Numbered from the stretch's first letter, positions 1 to 6,286 are shown. The stretch is 9,413 nt of DNA from Candidatus Magasanikiibacteriota bacterium (GCA_023246555.1 JAHFIC010000032.1:1-9413); one strand, 5' to 3'. Made by a program: numbers and translations. The notes: generated by a model from the sequence alone, not told the origin.

Positions 1-62
1 AAAAAGAAATTGGCATCTACAAAAAACTCTGGCAGATTCAAGCCGGTGGATTTATAGCATAA
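1..62 (+). CDS. C-terminal end of a probable ABC transporter (partial)
   Basis: Only the last 19 codons are present, read in the frame starting at base 3 and ending with TAA at 60-62. The tail reads IGIYKKLWQIQAGGFIA. The pattern 'G-Y-x-x-L-W-x-x-Q-x-G-G-F' resembles the extreme C-terminus of fused permease/ATPase ABC exporters of the MsbA/LmrA type, just after the nucleotide-binding domain. The other two + frames give less coherent peptides. The assignment rests on a very short stretch and is inference. The rest of the gene lies left of the window. Confidence 0.5.
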   Translation, partial: KEIGIYKKLWQIQAGGFIA

Positions 63-92
63 AAAATTTGGCCGAGGCGGGCTTGCCTCGGC
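61..92 (-). terminator. Intrinsic terminator of the 199-aa gene
   Basis: An 8-bp perfect GC-rich stem, GCCGAGGC (71-78) with GCCTCGGC (85-92), encloses a 6-nt loop. Read on the - strand, the stem is followed by CAAATTTTTT, a good U-tract. It sits 14 bp beyond the stop codon of the - strand gene at 106-705. On the + strand no T-run follows the stem, but the hairpin may also protect the end of the left-hand + strand gene. Confidence 0.8.
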
Positions 93-105
93 ATCGTGAA
101 TGAAT

Positions 106-705
106 CTAGTTGTTGCTTGACTGAAGGACTGCCTCCAGCGCGGGCTTCAGTTCACCCGTTTTGTATAAAGAATCCTCGGTTTCCATCCCCGTGCGAATTT
201 TAAATTCACGCAGGAATTCCACCCAGAGATGGTACGCGCTATCTCCGTACCTTTGTTTGCCTACCCATACCCGAACCTCTTGTTCGTGTTCAAGGATATA
301 ATTGGCAAACCTGATACTGCGTTCAAGGAGCTGACGCATGGTTTCCCATGCTTTCAACGTATCCTCGCACCCTCTACTATCTGGATCGGCGTTCCTCCAA
401 GGCCAGTTTTCGCGGTTTTTGATTGCCTCAAGAGCTGGCCTTGCGTCGGCTGGCGGGTGTTCGGCATGGGCGTCGTCTGACGTGTGTCGGAACAACGCTT
501 TGAATGGGTTTGAAGGGTCGGGGTTGATTGGCACCATAACCGGATACCAAATACCACTTCTATCTTTATCCTGCCACCAAGACGGGTGAAAAGATTGGCC
601 ATCCCTCTCTCGCGCTACGTTCAGGTACCTATCGAGGGTGTTTGATTCCACCTCACGCGCTTGGTGGTAGTCCCTTACTGCTGCAAAAAATCTTTCAAGA
701 AGCAT
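106..705 (-). CDS. Hypothetical protein, 199 aa
   Basis: This is a complete frame of 199 codons, ATG to TAG. The start is well supported: on the - strand AAAAGGAG lies 7 nt upstream of the ATG, and a terminator follows the stop, so it is very likely a real single-gene unit. I do not recognise a family. The protein is soluble-looking, with no signal peptide or membrane segment. It is rich in Trp (WW at 43-44; WPW near 101-103), Arg, Glu and Asp. The N-terminal 35 residues and the part from about 115 to 170 look helical and charged, while the middle (about 55-95) has many Pro and Asp. The upstream region is shared with the divergent 84-aa ORF. Neither neighbour suggests a role, and it does not look like a purine gene. 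Confidence 0.75.
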   Translation of the reverse strand: MLLERFFAAVRDYHQAREVESNTLDRYLNVARERDGQSFHPSWWQDKDRSGIWYPVMVPINPDPSNPFKALFRHTSDDAHAEHPPADARPALEAIKNRENWPWRNADPDSRGCEDTLKAWETMRQLLERSIRFANYILEHEQEVRVWVGKQRYGDSAYHLWVEFLREFKIRTGMETEDSLYKTGELKPALEAVLQSSNN

Positions 706-725
706 CCTTGTTCTCCTTTTGTTCT

Positions 726-754
726 AGTAGATCACAGATGTGGGTGTTTGACAA
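726..754 (-). promoter_or_regulatory. Possible promoter of the 199-aa gene
   Basis: On the - strand TTGTCA (-35-like, 754-749) is followed after 17 nt by TCTACT (-10-like, 731-726). Transcription would begin near 719, just ahead of the AAGGAG site. The -10 match is only 4 of 6, so this is tentative. Its -35 overlaps that of the divergent + strand promoter. Confidence 0.3.
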
Positions 755-756
755 AC
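746..756. promoter_or_regulatory. Palindrome over the divergent -35 elements (possible operator)
   Basis: GTTTGACAAAC is a perfect 5-bp inverted repeat around one central base. It covers the -35 boxes of both divergent promoters, where a dimeric regulator could act on both genes. A TTGACA box readily gives such symmetry by chance, so function is inference. Confidence 0.3.
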
Positions 757-776
757 TGGGTGTGGGAGGATATACT
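748..776 (+). promoter_or_regulatory. Strong sigma70-type promoter of the 84-aa ORF unit
   Basis: TTGACA (748-753) is a perfect -35 box. It is followed after exactly 17 nt by TATACT (771-776), 5 of 6 to the -10 consensus. Transcription should start near 783, giving a leader of about 73 nt before the ATG at 856. It is the clearest promoter in the window and the main reason to read the + strand here. Confidence 0.8.
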
Positions 777-790
777 GGTTTCGCTTTGGT

Positions 791-835
791 GCGCTTTCCG
801 AGCGTCTGGTGAAGTACACCGGATAGAGGAAGCGC
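791..835 (+). promoter_or_regulatory. Stem-loop in the leader of the 84-aa ORF
   Basis: Two nested stems lie in the predicted leader. The outer one is GCGCTTTCC (791-799) with GGAAGCGC (828-835), with one bulged T. The inner one is TCTGGTG (805-811) with CACCGGA (817-823), with one G-U pair and a 5-nt loop. The hairpin ends 6 nt before the GGAG ribosome-binding site (842-845). It could control translation or stabilise the mRNA. It matches no riboswitch class I know. Confidence 0.5.
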
Positions 836-855
836 TCTTGCGGAGTAGTTGAAAA

Positions 856-1110
856 ATGAAAATTCAAGTAGTTCCTGCCCAGAAAGGGCAATTCAAGTAC
901 GAGATGGCGCTCAGGATCATTCCCCGTGGTCGCGGCGATTCTCTGCCCGAGTTCAGGACGATCCTCAGTCGTGCCAAGAGCTTGGGCACCAAGATCTTCG
1001 AGGACAATCGCGTTCTCGTGAAACTGCCGGGTGCCCGGCAGGAAGACATTTACGATGCCGGGGACTACAACCGAGCCCGCATCGAGTGGCAGGAGCGCCG
1101 CGCCGTCTAG
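856..1110 (+). CDS. Small hypothetical basic protein, 84 aa
   Basis: ATG to TAG, 84 codons. Support comes from context: a near-consensus promoter at 748-776, a structured leader, GGAG at 842-845 (10 nt before the ATG, slightly long) and a good terminator at 1134-1181. Together these make one self-contained unit. The protein is basic, with many Arg and Lys (RIIPRGRGD near 20-28; ARIEWQERR near the end), and has no signal peptide, membrane segment or Cys. The strand pattern (MKIQVVPAQ..., then KIFEDNRVLVKLPG near 46-59) suggests a small mixed alpha/beta fold. I recognise no family. An overlapping + frame (849-1124) and a 154-codon frame on the opposite strand were judged less likely. The transcript could alternatively act as an RNA. 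Confidence 0.55.
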   Translation: MKIQVVPAQKGQFKYEMALRIIPRGRGDSLPEFRTILSRAKSLGTKIFEDNRVLVKLPGARQEDIYDAGDYNRARIEWQERRAV

Positions 1111-1133
1111 GAATGGCGCGATGAACGATTGAC

Positions 1134-1181
1134 GCAACGGATAGGCGGCTGGCTTTACCCTGCCCGTCCGTTGCCCTTTTT
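1134..1181 (+). terminator. Intrinsic terminator after the 84-aa ORF
   Basis: GCAACGGA (1134-1141) pairs perfectly with TCCGTTGC (1167-1174). The stem is extended inside by GGC (1144-1146) with GCC (1162-1164), and CCTTTTT follows at once (1175-1181). It begins 23 bp after the TAG of the 84-aa ORF. Confidence 0.75.
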
Positions 1182-1205
1182 CGCTCAAAACCGTCTTGAA
1201 ACTGG

Positions 1206-1223
1206 CTCAAAATTATTTTTGAG
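1206..1223. terminator. AT-rich hairpin just past the guaA stop (weak terminator candidate)
   Basis: CTCAAAA (1206-1212) and TTTTGAG (1217-1223) form a 7-bp stem with a 4-nt loop, 8 bp beyond the guaA stop on the - strand. The stem is AT-rich and no clean U-tract follows on either strand, so it is at best a weak terminator. Confidence 0.3.
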
Positions 1224-1230
1224 ATAGGTT

Positions 1231-2094
1231 CTACTCCCACTCAATCGTCCCCGGCGGTTTATTCGTAACGTCGAAGAAAATAAAATCCACGGCATCCAAA
1301 GCCGTTATTTTTTTTATGATTTTTTTCAATATTGGAGGGGGAATTTTCGCCCACGATACGGTCATGGCTTCTTCGGATTCCACCGGGCGAAGCACAATAG
1401 ATTCACCGTACTTGTGGCCGAACGGTATAAGAACAGCGGGGAATTGCCAAATATGTTTCAAGCTGTGAATTTCTTTTTGTACGATGTCGTCTATAATTCG
1501 GAGAAGATCAAGCCGTTCTTTACTCACATCTTTTTTTTGCACTGTCGCGCGTGCGATATCGTTTGGTTTACCGGAAATCAGATACAACACGCGGTTCACA
1601 TCCTTGCGTTTGTTGGTGATAGCTGGCGCCAACGTTCGGAGTTTTTTCCAAGACATTTTTTCTATAATAAGCGCAGGATGCGCATATGATCGTTCGTCGC
1701 CTTGTACGCCGACGGATTGAATCGGAAGTTGAAAATAGCGTATAGCGTTTAGGGTATAGGGTTTAGTTTTTTCTTTAGCGCCTTGTGACGCGAGGACGCG
1801 GATCGCTAGGCCGGGGCCGGGGAAGGGGTGGCGTTCGATGAGGTTTTTTGGGAGTTTGAGGAGTGTGCCGATGGCGCGCACTTCGTCTTTGTAGAGATTT
1901 TTGATTGGTTCAATAACTCGTCCTTGCGCAATAAGTTGCTGTACCCGTGGCACGCGGTTGTGGTGGGTTTTTATGACATCCGCATGCTTCGTGCCGCCGG
2001 ATTCAATAGTGTCCGGGTAAATCGTGCCTTGACCCAAAAGCCAGTGTTTGCCGCTAATCTTTTCGGCCTTCATGACTCGATCAGCGATATCCAA
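1231..2094 (-). CDS. guaA: GMP synthase, C-terminal part (frameshifted guaA)
   Basis: This holds the rest of the ATP-pyrophosphatase domain and the dimerization domain of GMP synthase (XMP + Gln + ATP to GMP). The frame opens at TTG 2094 with LDIADRVMKAEK, which continues directly from KRKIIGNLF of the upstream fragment, so the TTG is not a believable start. Landmarks: LLGQGTIYPDTIES (19-32), KTHHN (42-46), PFPGPGLAIRVL (90-101) and the signature C-terminus NKPPGTIEWE (278-287). Between RVL (101) and about residue 190 lies an insertion absent from the E. coli type. Its LPIQSVGVQGDERSY (123-137) and KDVNRVLYLISG (164-175) resemble the inserted D1 segment of human GMPS. Joined with the N-terminal part the enzyme would be about 594 aa, against about 525 in E. 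coli. Downstream lies only a weak hairpin. Confidence 0.9.
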   Translation of the reverse strand: MDIADRVMKAEKISGKHWLLGQGTIYPDTIESGGTKHADVIKTHHNRVPRVQQLIAQGRVIEPIKNLYKDEVRAIGTLLKLPKNLIERHPFPGPGLAIRVLASQGAKEKTKPYTLNAIRYFQLPIQSVGVQGDERSYAHPALIIEKMSWKKLRTLAPAITNKRKDVNRVLYLISGKPNDIARATVQKKDVSKERLDLLRIIDDIVQKEIHSLKHIWQFPAVLIPFGHKYGESIVLRPVESEEAMTVSWAKIPPPILKKIIKKITALDAVDFIFFDVTNKPPGTIEWE

Positions 2095-3014
2095 AATAGA
2101 TTGCCGATGATCTTTCTTTTTTTCTCCGGGTCAGTCACGCCATGGATGGCTGAAAGAAATTCTACTTCGGCATCGTAGATGTGCAGGTTTGGAAAGCCGG
2201 CTTTGGCGAGCGCGATTCGAATTTTTCTGGTTTCGTCTTGGCGCATGAAACCGGTGTCGACGAGGAGCCCGTAGACACGTTGTTTTCCAAGAATTTTTTC
2301 CAAAAGTGCGAAGCAGACAGTAGAATCCACACCGCCAGAGACAAGAAGAAATACATTTTTACCCTTCGCTTCGGAGCGAATGGAGGCTTCAATTTCGTGA
2401 AGTTGTTGTTTTGTCGTCCAAGTTTTTTTAAGGTGTGCGATGCCAAAAAGAAAGTTTTTGAGCATGGTTCTGCCTTCGGTGGTATGGACCACCTCCGGAT
2501 GAAATTGAAATCCGTACCGCTCATTCTTTTCATCTGCCATGGCGGCGATGCTTTTATTTCCGGTCGTTGCGATTTGAAAAAATCCCGGCGGGAGTTTTTC
2601 GACATGGTCGCCATGACTCATCCAGACGATTGTTTCGCGATTCACGCCGCGAAACAATGCTGTCGGCTGTCGGCTGTCGGCTGTCGGTTGAATTGTTGCT
2701 AATCCATATTCACGGGCGACACCTGACGATACTCGGCCGCCAAAATGCTTTGCCATGAGCTGGTGGCCATAGCAAAGGCCGAGTATTGGGACGGGAAGAG
2801 AAAAAAGATTTGGATCATACGGGAGCATCGGTTGATTCACGACACTTCTTGGGCCGCCGGAGAGAATGATTGCACTAGCATTTTTGAGGAGCTTCATTGG
2901 GACATCGGTTGGATAAATGCACGAGTGCACGCCAAGTTCTCGCACACGGCGAGCGATGAGATGGGTGTATTGAGAGCCAAAGTCGAGGATGGCTACTTCA
3001 TGTTCAGTGGTCAT
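2070..3014 (-). CDS. guaA: GMP synthase, N-terminal part (frameshifted guaA)
   Basis: Residues 1-195 are a class I glutamine amidotransferase domain that supplies ammonia from Gln. DFGSQYTHLIARRVRE (11-26), LSGGP (51-55), the nucleophile Cys81 in GLCYGHQ (79-85), and His172 and Glu174 in FHPE make an intact triad. From about 205 the ATP-pyrophosphatase domain starts, with P-loop SGGVDST (226-232) and LVDTGFMR (251-258). After NLF (305-307) the frame goes wrong: WISLIES then TGA. One extra T in the T4 run at 2093-2096 would continue into the C-terminal fragment. ATG 3014 is the family start. It has no Shine-Dalgarno sequence and a predicted leader of only a few bases. The gene diverges from guaB, an intact partner, which makes true loss of GuaA unlikely. 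A 7-bp tandem repeat encodes residues 109-119. Confidence 0.93.
   Translation of the reverse strand: MTTEHEVAILDFGSQYTHLIARRVRELGVHSCIYPTDVPMKLLKNASAIILSGGPRSVVNQPMLPYDPNLFSLPVPILGLCYGHQLMAKHFGGRVSSGVAREYGLATIQPTADSRQPTALFRGVNRETIVWMSHGDHVEKLPPGFFQIATTGNKSIAAMADEKNERYGFQFHPEVVHTTEGRTMLKNFLFGIAHLKKTWTTKQQLHEIEASIRSEAKGKNVFLLVSGGVDSTVCFALLEKILGKQRVYGLLVDTGFMRQDETRKIRIALAKAGFPNLHIYDAEVEFLSAIHGVTDPEKKRKIIGNLFWISLIES
2093..2096 (-). other. guaA: Frameshift position in guaA
   Basis: On the - strand the sequence is AATCTATTTTGGATATCGC. As written it reads N-L-F-W-I-S. With five T instead of four it reads N-L-F-L-D-I-A-D and opens the whole C-terminal domain. Both sides match GMP synthase right up to this run. 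The likeliest causes are a homopolymer under-call or a recent one-base deletion. The site is not a canonical X-XXY-YYZ slippery heptamer. Confidence 0.85.
2660..2687. repeat. Four tandem copies of a 7-bp unit inside guaA
   Basis: CTGTCGG occurs four times in a row without change (2660-2666, 2667-2673, 2674-2680, 2681-2687). On the coding strand it encodes PTADSRQPTA in the amidotransferase domain, where the E. coli enzyme has a stretch about 4-5 residues shorter before SALF/SALV. Three units equal 21 bp, so gain or loss of three keeps the frame, while one or two would break the gene. Confidence 0.95.
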
Positions 3015-3022
3015 AGGAATGG

Positions 3023-3056
3023 TTGAAGTTTAGCAAAAGCTGGTGTAGAGTACAAT
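3023..3056 (+). promoter_or_regulatory. guaB promoter with near-leaderless start
   Basis: The best -10 box is TACAAT (3051-3056), 5 of 6, with a weak TTTAGC -35 (3029-3034) 16 nt before it. Transcription would begin at or beside the guaB ATG (3063). An alternative is TTGAAG (3023-3028), 17 nt, TAGAGT (3046-3051). No Shine-Dalgarno sequence lies before guaB, which fits a leaderless mRNA. Confidence 0.45.
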
Positions 3057-3059
3057 CAA
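3027..3059 (-). promoter_or_regulatory. guaA promoter, extended -10 type
   Basis: On the - strand an extended -10, TGCTAAACT (3035-3027), lies 12 bp before the guaA ATG. A TTGATT -35-like box is at 3059-3054, with a spacer of 21 nt that is too long for normal use. The predicted leader is about 6 nt. This promoter overlaps that of guaB in the 48-bp divergent gap. Confidence 0.4.
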
Positions 3060-3062
3060 AAT

Positions 3063-4535
3063 ATGTTTAAAGATTTTGAACAGACGTTTACCTTCGACGA
3101 TGTTCTTTTGGTGCCACAGGCTTCAGAGATTTTGCCGAAAGATGCGATATTAAAAACGAAAATTACTAACGACATTATTTTAAATTTGCCGTTTTTAAGC
3201 TCGCCCATGGATACCGTAACCGAGCACAAAATGGCGATTGCCATGGCGCTGGCCGGAGGATTTGGGGTTATTCATAAAAATATGCCGATCTCCGCGCAAG
3301 CGGATGAGGTAAAAAAAGTGAAGCGGTTTGAAAATGGATTTATTGAGGATCCGATGACGATTGGTCCCAATGCGCCGATTGCGGATGTGGTGAAAATCCG
3401 TGAAACGCACGGATATAAAAAAGTGCCGGTGGTGGACAGGGGCGGTAAGCTTCTTGGCCTCATTTCAGACCTTGATTATTTCATGCCTGACCACAAAAAA
3501 ACACCGGTAAAGAAACGGATGATTTTGAAAAAGCAATTGGTGCTTGGGCGGGCAGGCATGACGCTCGAACAGGCCAATAATATGATCCACGACCATCGCC
3601 TGCGCGTGTTGTGTGTTGTGGATAGCCGGGGGAAGCTTGTCAGCATGGTGACGAGAAAGGATATTGAAAAAAATATTCAGTATACCGAAGCGGTAAAAAA
3701 CGATTTAAAACAATTGCGCGTTGGCGCAGCGGTGGGAGTGGGAAAAAACGGCTTGGAGCGGGCAGAGGCGCTCATAGCTGTTGGGGTAGACGCATTGATT
3801 GTGGATACCGCTCACGGGCATTCGGCGGGAGTGCTTGGCGCTGTCCGCGAGATAAAAAAGATGCAGAAAGACACACAGGTGATCGCTGGAAATATCGCAA
3901 CCGGGGAAGCGGCGCGAGCGCTCATTGATGCTGGTGCAGATGCGGTGAAAGTCGGCATTGGGCCCGGGTCTATTTGTACGACGCGGATTGTGGCCGGCAT
4001 TGGGGTACCGCAATTGTCCGCGATTATTGAAGTCGTGAGAGGGATTTCAAAATCAAAGCGAAAAGTGCCGGTGATTGCCGATGGCGGCATCAAATCCTCT
4101 GGCGACATCGTAAAAGCACTGGCCGCGGGCGCCTCCTCTGTCATGATGGGAAATATGTTTGCGGGAACAGATGAAACGCCCGGGCGCGTGGAATTTCGCG
4201 GCGGGCAAATGTTTAAAGTGTACCGCGGTATGGGGAGTATTGATGCTATGGAAGAGGGAAGCAAGGATCGCTACGGTCAGGCAGATATTTCGGAGAAAAA
4301 GAAATTTGTGCCGGAGGGCGTTTCCGGCCGCGTGGCCTATAAAGGGCCGGTGGACCGGATTCTGTATCAGCTTGCTGGCGGACTCCGGAGCGGCATGGGA
4401 TATCTTGGCGCAAAGACCATTCCGGAACTCCAAAGAAATGCTCGTTTTATTACGATTTCAAATTCTGGTTTAAAAGAAAGTCATCCGCACGACTTGTCGC
4501 AAATCGACAGTGCGCCGAATTACGAAGCAAATTAA
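3063..4535 (+). CDS. guaB: IMP dehydrogenase
   Basis: Cytosolic NAD-dependent oxidation of IMP to XMP, the first step toward GMP and the reaction just before GuaA. The 490-aa length is usual. Domains: first part of the catalytic barrel (1-90; FTFDDVLLVPQ 9-19, LSSPMDTVTE 45-54), two CBS domains (about 94-205), then the rest of the barrel. Catalytic Cys305 is in GIGPGSICTTR, the IMP-binding loop is IADGGIKSSGDI (338-349), followed by MMGNMFAGTDE (361-371), and the mobile flap has SKDRYGQ (400-406) with the Arg-Tyr pair. All key residues are present and no damage is seen. ATG 3063 gives the family N-terminus and has no ribosome-binding site, fitting a leaderless transcript. The gene diverges from guaA, and its TAA overlaps the purH stop on the other strand. 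Confidence 0.98.
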   Translation: MFKDFEQTFTFDDVLLVPQASEILPKDAILKTKITNDIILNLPFLSSPMDTVTEHKMAIAMALAGGFGVIHKNMPISAQADEVKKVKRFENGFIEDPMTIGPNAPIADVVKIRETHGYKKVPVVDRGGKLLGLISDLDYFMPDHKKTPVKKRMILKKQLVLGRAGMTLEQANNMIHDHRLRVLCVVDSRGKLVSMVTRKDIEKNIQYTEAVKNDLKQLRVGAAVGVGKNGLERAEALIAVGVDALIVDTAHGHSAGVLGAVREIKKMQKDTQVIAGNIATGEAARALIDAGADAVKVGIGPGSICTTRIVAGIGVPQLSAIIEVVRGISKSKRKVPVIADGGIKSSGDIVKALAAGASSVMMGNMFAGTDETPGRVEFRGGQMFKVYRGMGSIDAMEEGSKDRYGQADISEKKKFVPEGVSGRVAYKGPVDRILYQLAGGLRSGMGYLGAKTIPELQRNARFITISNSGLKESHPHDLSQIDSAPNYEAN

Positions 4536-6067
4536 TGTTTGAACGCCCGAAATCCCGTAAACACCATCGCGATACCATGTTCGTCGCAGGCGGCGATGAC
4601 TTCTTCGTCTTTGATTGACCCGCCGGGTTGAATAATGGCGGTGATGTTCGTACCGGCGAGCTTATCCATGCTATCGCGGAACGGGAAAAAGGCGTCAGAA
4701 GCGAGGATTGCGTCGGCGAGTTTACCTGCGGATTTTTTTATTGCCAAATCCACCGCATCCACGCGCGACACCTGGCCGACGCCGACGCCGACTGTGGTAT
4801 TATCTTTCGCGATAAGAATCGCGTTGGACTTCATGTGCTTTACGACTTTCCATGCGAAGAGCATATCGCGGATTTCCGCTTCGGTCGGCTGTTTTTTCGT
4901 CATGGTCTTCACGTCAGCGGTCGAAATCGTTTTTGTATCTGCGTCCTGCACCAAAAGACCGCCATCAACAAAACGGTATTCCGTCTGAGGGAAATGCGGC
5001 GGAATGATGCCGACTTCAAGCAGGCGCAGGTTTTTCTTTTGTACAAAAAGCGATAGTGCGTCTGCATGAAACGTCGGCGCGATCACAATTTCACAGAAAA
5101 ACGCGCAAATCGCCTCGGCGATATCCTTGGTGCACGGACGGTTTAAGGCAATGATGCCCCCAAAGGCCGAGAGCGGATCGGCTTCGTATGCGCGGCGAAA
5201 CGCATCAGCGAGATTGTCGCCGGTCGCAACGCCGCACGGGTTTGCGTGCTTGACGATAACGCAGGCCGGTTCGGTGAACTCTTTGAGGAGGGAGAGCGCC
5301 CCATCGGCGTCATTAATATTGTTGTAGGATAATTGCTTGCCTTGGAGGATGTTTGCATTGAGGATGCTGCACCCCGTATGGTTTGGTTTCTTGTAAACAC
5401 ATGCATCTTGGTGGGGATTTTCTCCGTAGCGCAAATCAGAATGTTTTGTGTAGGGGAGGGTGACATCGTCTGAAAATTTTTCTGTATTAAAATATCCATG
5501 GATGATCGCGTCGTATGTTGCGGTATGACCAAATGCTTTCGCTGAAAGTCGTTTGCGTGTTTCAAAAGAAATGCCATCCTGTTTTATTTCATCAATCACA
5601 TGTGAATAATCATTTGGATCCACGAGCACTGTCACCCAGCCGATATTTTTTGCGGCGCTTCGGATCATCGATGGGCCGCCAATGTCGATGTTTTCAAGTG
5701 CGGTATCAAATGTTACGTCGGGTTTTTGGATGGTTTCTGAAAATGGATACAAATTGCACACCACCAAATCAATCCAATCGATATCATGGGAAATCGCGAC
5801 ATTCATGTGAACATCCCGAAGCCCCAAAATGCCGCCATGGATTTTGGGGTGGAGCGTTTTGACCCGTCCGTCCATAATTTCCGGGAATCCGGTGTACATA
5901 GAGACGTCGGTGACCGGTATTCCGGCATCCCGAAGCGTCTTTGCCGTGCCGCCGGTGGAAAGAATGTCTATCCCTAACGTGGAGAGTTCTTTTGCAAATT
6001 CAATGAGACCAGTTTTGTTGGAAACAGACAGAAGCGCTCGTTTGATTTTGGTTGGATTGTTGTTCAT
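4532..6067 (-). CDS. purH: Bifunctional AICAR formyltransferase / IMP cyclohydrolase
   Basis: Catalyses the last two steps to IMP: formylation of AICAR by 10-formyl-THF, then ring closure. With ATG 6067 the protein is 511 aa, close to the usual 510-530. Residues 1-190 are the MGS-like cyclohydrolase domain (ALLSVSNKTG 11-20, STGGTAKTL 37-45, GRVKTLHPKIHGG 67-79). The rest is the transformylase (RYGENPHQ 213-220, Lys273-His274 in KHANPCG, FGGIIALNRP 302-311, KSNAI 413-417), ending in FRAFKH. The frame stays open to a GTG at 6103, adding 12 Asn/Lys-rich residues. I prefer ATG 6067 because the family starts close to ALLSVS, but neither start has a good Shine-Dalgarno sequence. It lies downstream of the purF-purD-purN frame on the same strand, separated by a structured gap, and converges on guaB with a 4-bp overlap. 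Confidence 0.97.
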   Translation of the reverse strand: MNNNPTKIKRALLSVSNKTGLIEFAKELSTLGIDILSTGGTAKTLRDAGIPVTDVSMYTGFPEIMDGRVKTLHPKIHGGILGLRDVHMNVAISHDIDWIDLVVCNLYPFSETIQKPDVTFDTALENIDIGGPSMIRSAAKNIGWVTVLVDPNDYSHVIDEIKQDGISFETRKRLSAKAFGHTATYDAIIHGYFNTEKFSDDVTLPYTKHSDLRYGENPHQDACVYKKPNHTGCSILNANILQGKQLSYNNINDADGALSLLKEFTEPACVIVKHANPCGVATGDNLADAFRRAYEADPLSAFGGIIALNRPCTKDIAEAICAFFCEIVIAPTFHADALSLFVQKKNLRLLEVGIIPPHFPQTEYRFVDGGLLVQDADTKTISTADVKTMTKKQPTEAEIRDMLFAWKVVKHMKSNAILIAKDNTTVGVGVGQVSRVDAVDLAIKKSAGKLADAILASDAFFPFRDSMDKLAGTNITAIIQPGGSIKDEEVIAACDEHGIAMVFTGFRAFKH

Positions 6068-6123
6068 ATACTCATTTTTGTTATTTTTCGTCGCCGTATT
6101 CACTCTCTGGAACCGGGTGTCGG

Positions 6124-6139
6124 CCCCGCCAGCGCGGGG
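6124..6139. repeat. GC-rich hairpin, 6-bp stem
   Basis: CCCCGC (6124-6129) pairs with GCGGGG (6134-6139) around a 4-nt loop. It is the left-most palindrome of the purN-purH gap. No T-run follows on either strand. Confidence 0.7.
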
Positions 6140-6174
6140 TTCGCCTCGCCGCCACGGCTCGGCCGCACCATACG

Positions 6175-6229
6175 CTCTCGCCCGAACATCCCGCCTTTGG
6201 CGGGAACCATGCTGTTCGGGCTGCGAGAG
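6175..6229. repeat. Nested inverted repeat
   Basis: Outer arms are CTCTCGCCCGAACA (6175-6188) and TGTTCGGGCTGCGAGAG (6213-6229), complementary apart from a small bulge. Inside lies a perfect 7-bp hairpin, TCCCGCC (6189-6195) with GGCGGGA (6199-6205), loop TTT. The whole can fold into a long two-part stem as RNA or a cruciform as DNA. Confidence 0.85.
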
Positions 6230-6286
6230 TTTCCAACCGAGCGAACAACGGCGACTTCAATTTGTCCATCGGCAATGGAGCATGGA

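Noticed and set aside
849..1124. Alternative 91-codon + frame overlapping the 84-aa ORF
   Set aside because: Its start sits only 4 nt after GGAG, and the product is a Ser/Arg/Pro-rich out-of-frame read of the 84-aa gene.
724..1188. 154-codon open frame on the - strand opposite the 84-aa ORF
   Set aside because: It runs through the + strand promoter, leader hairpin and terminator. Its start lies within the terminator region and its sequence looks like the reverse image of the + ORF.
2088..2100. Programmed -1 frameshift in guaA
   Set aside because: The zero-frame codons are CTA TTT TGG, not an X-XXY-YYZ heptamer, and no strong stem-loop follows. GuaA is not a family known for recoding, so error or mutation is more likely.
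6068..6103. GTG 6103 as purH start
   Set aside because: It adds 12 Asn/Lys-rich residues not seen in the family and has no Shine-Dalgarno sequence. ATG 6067 puts ALLSVS where PurH proteins normally have it. Kept as an alternative only.
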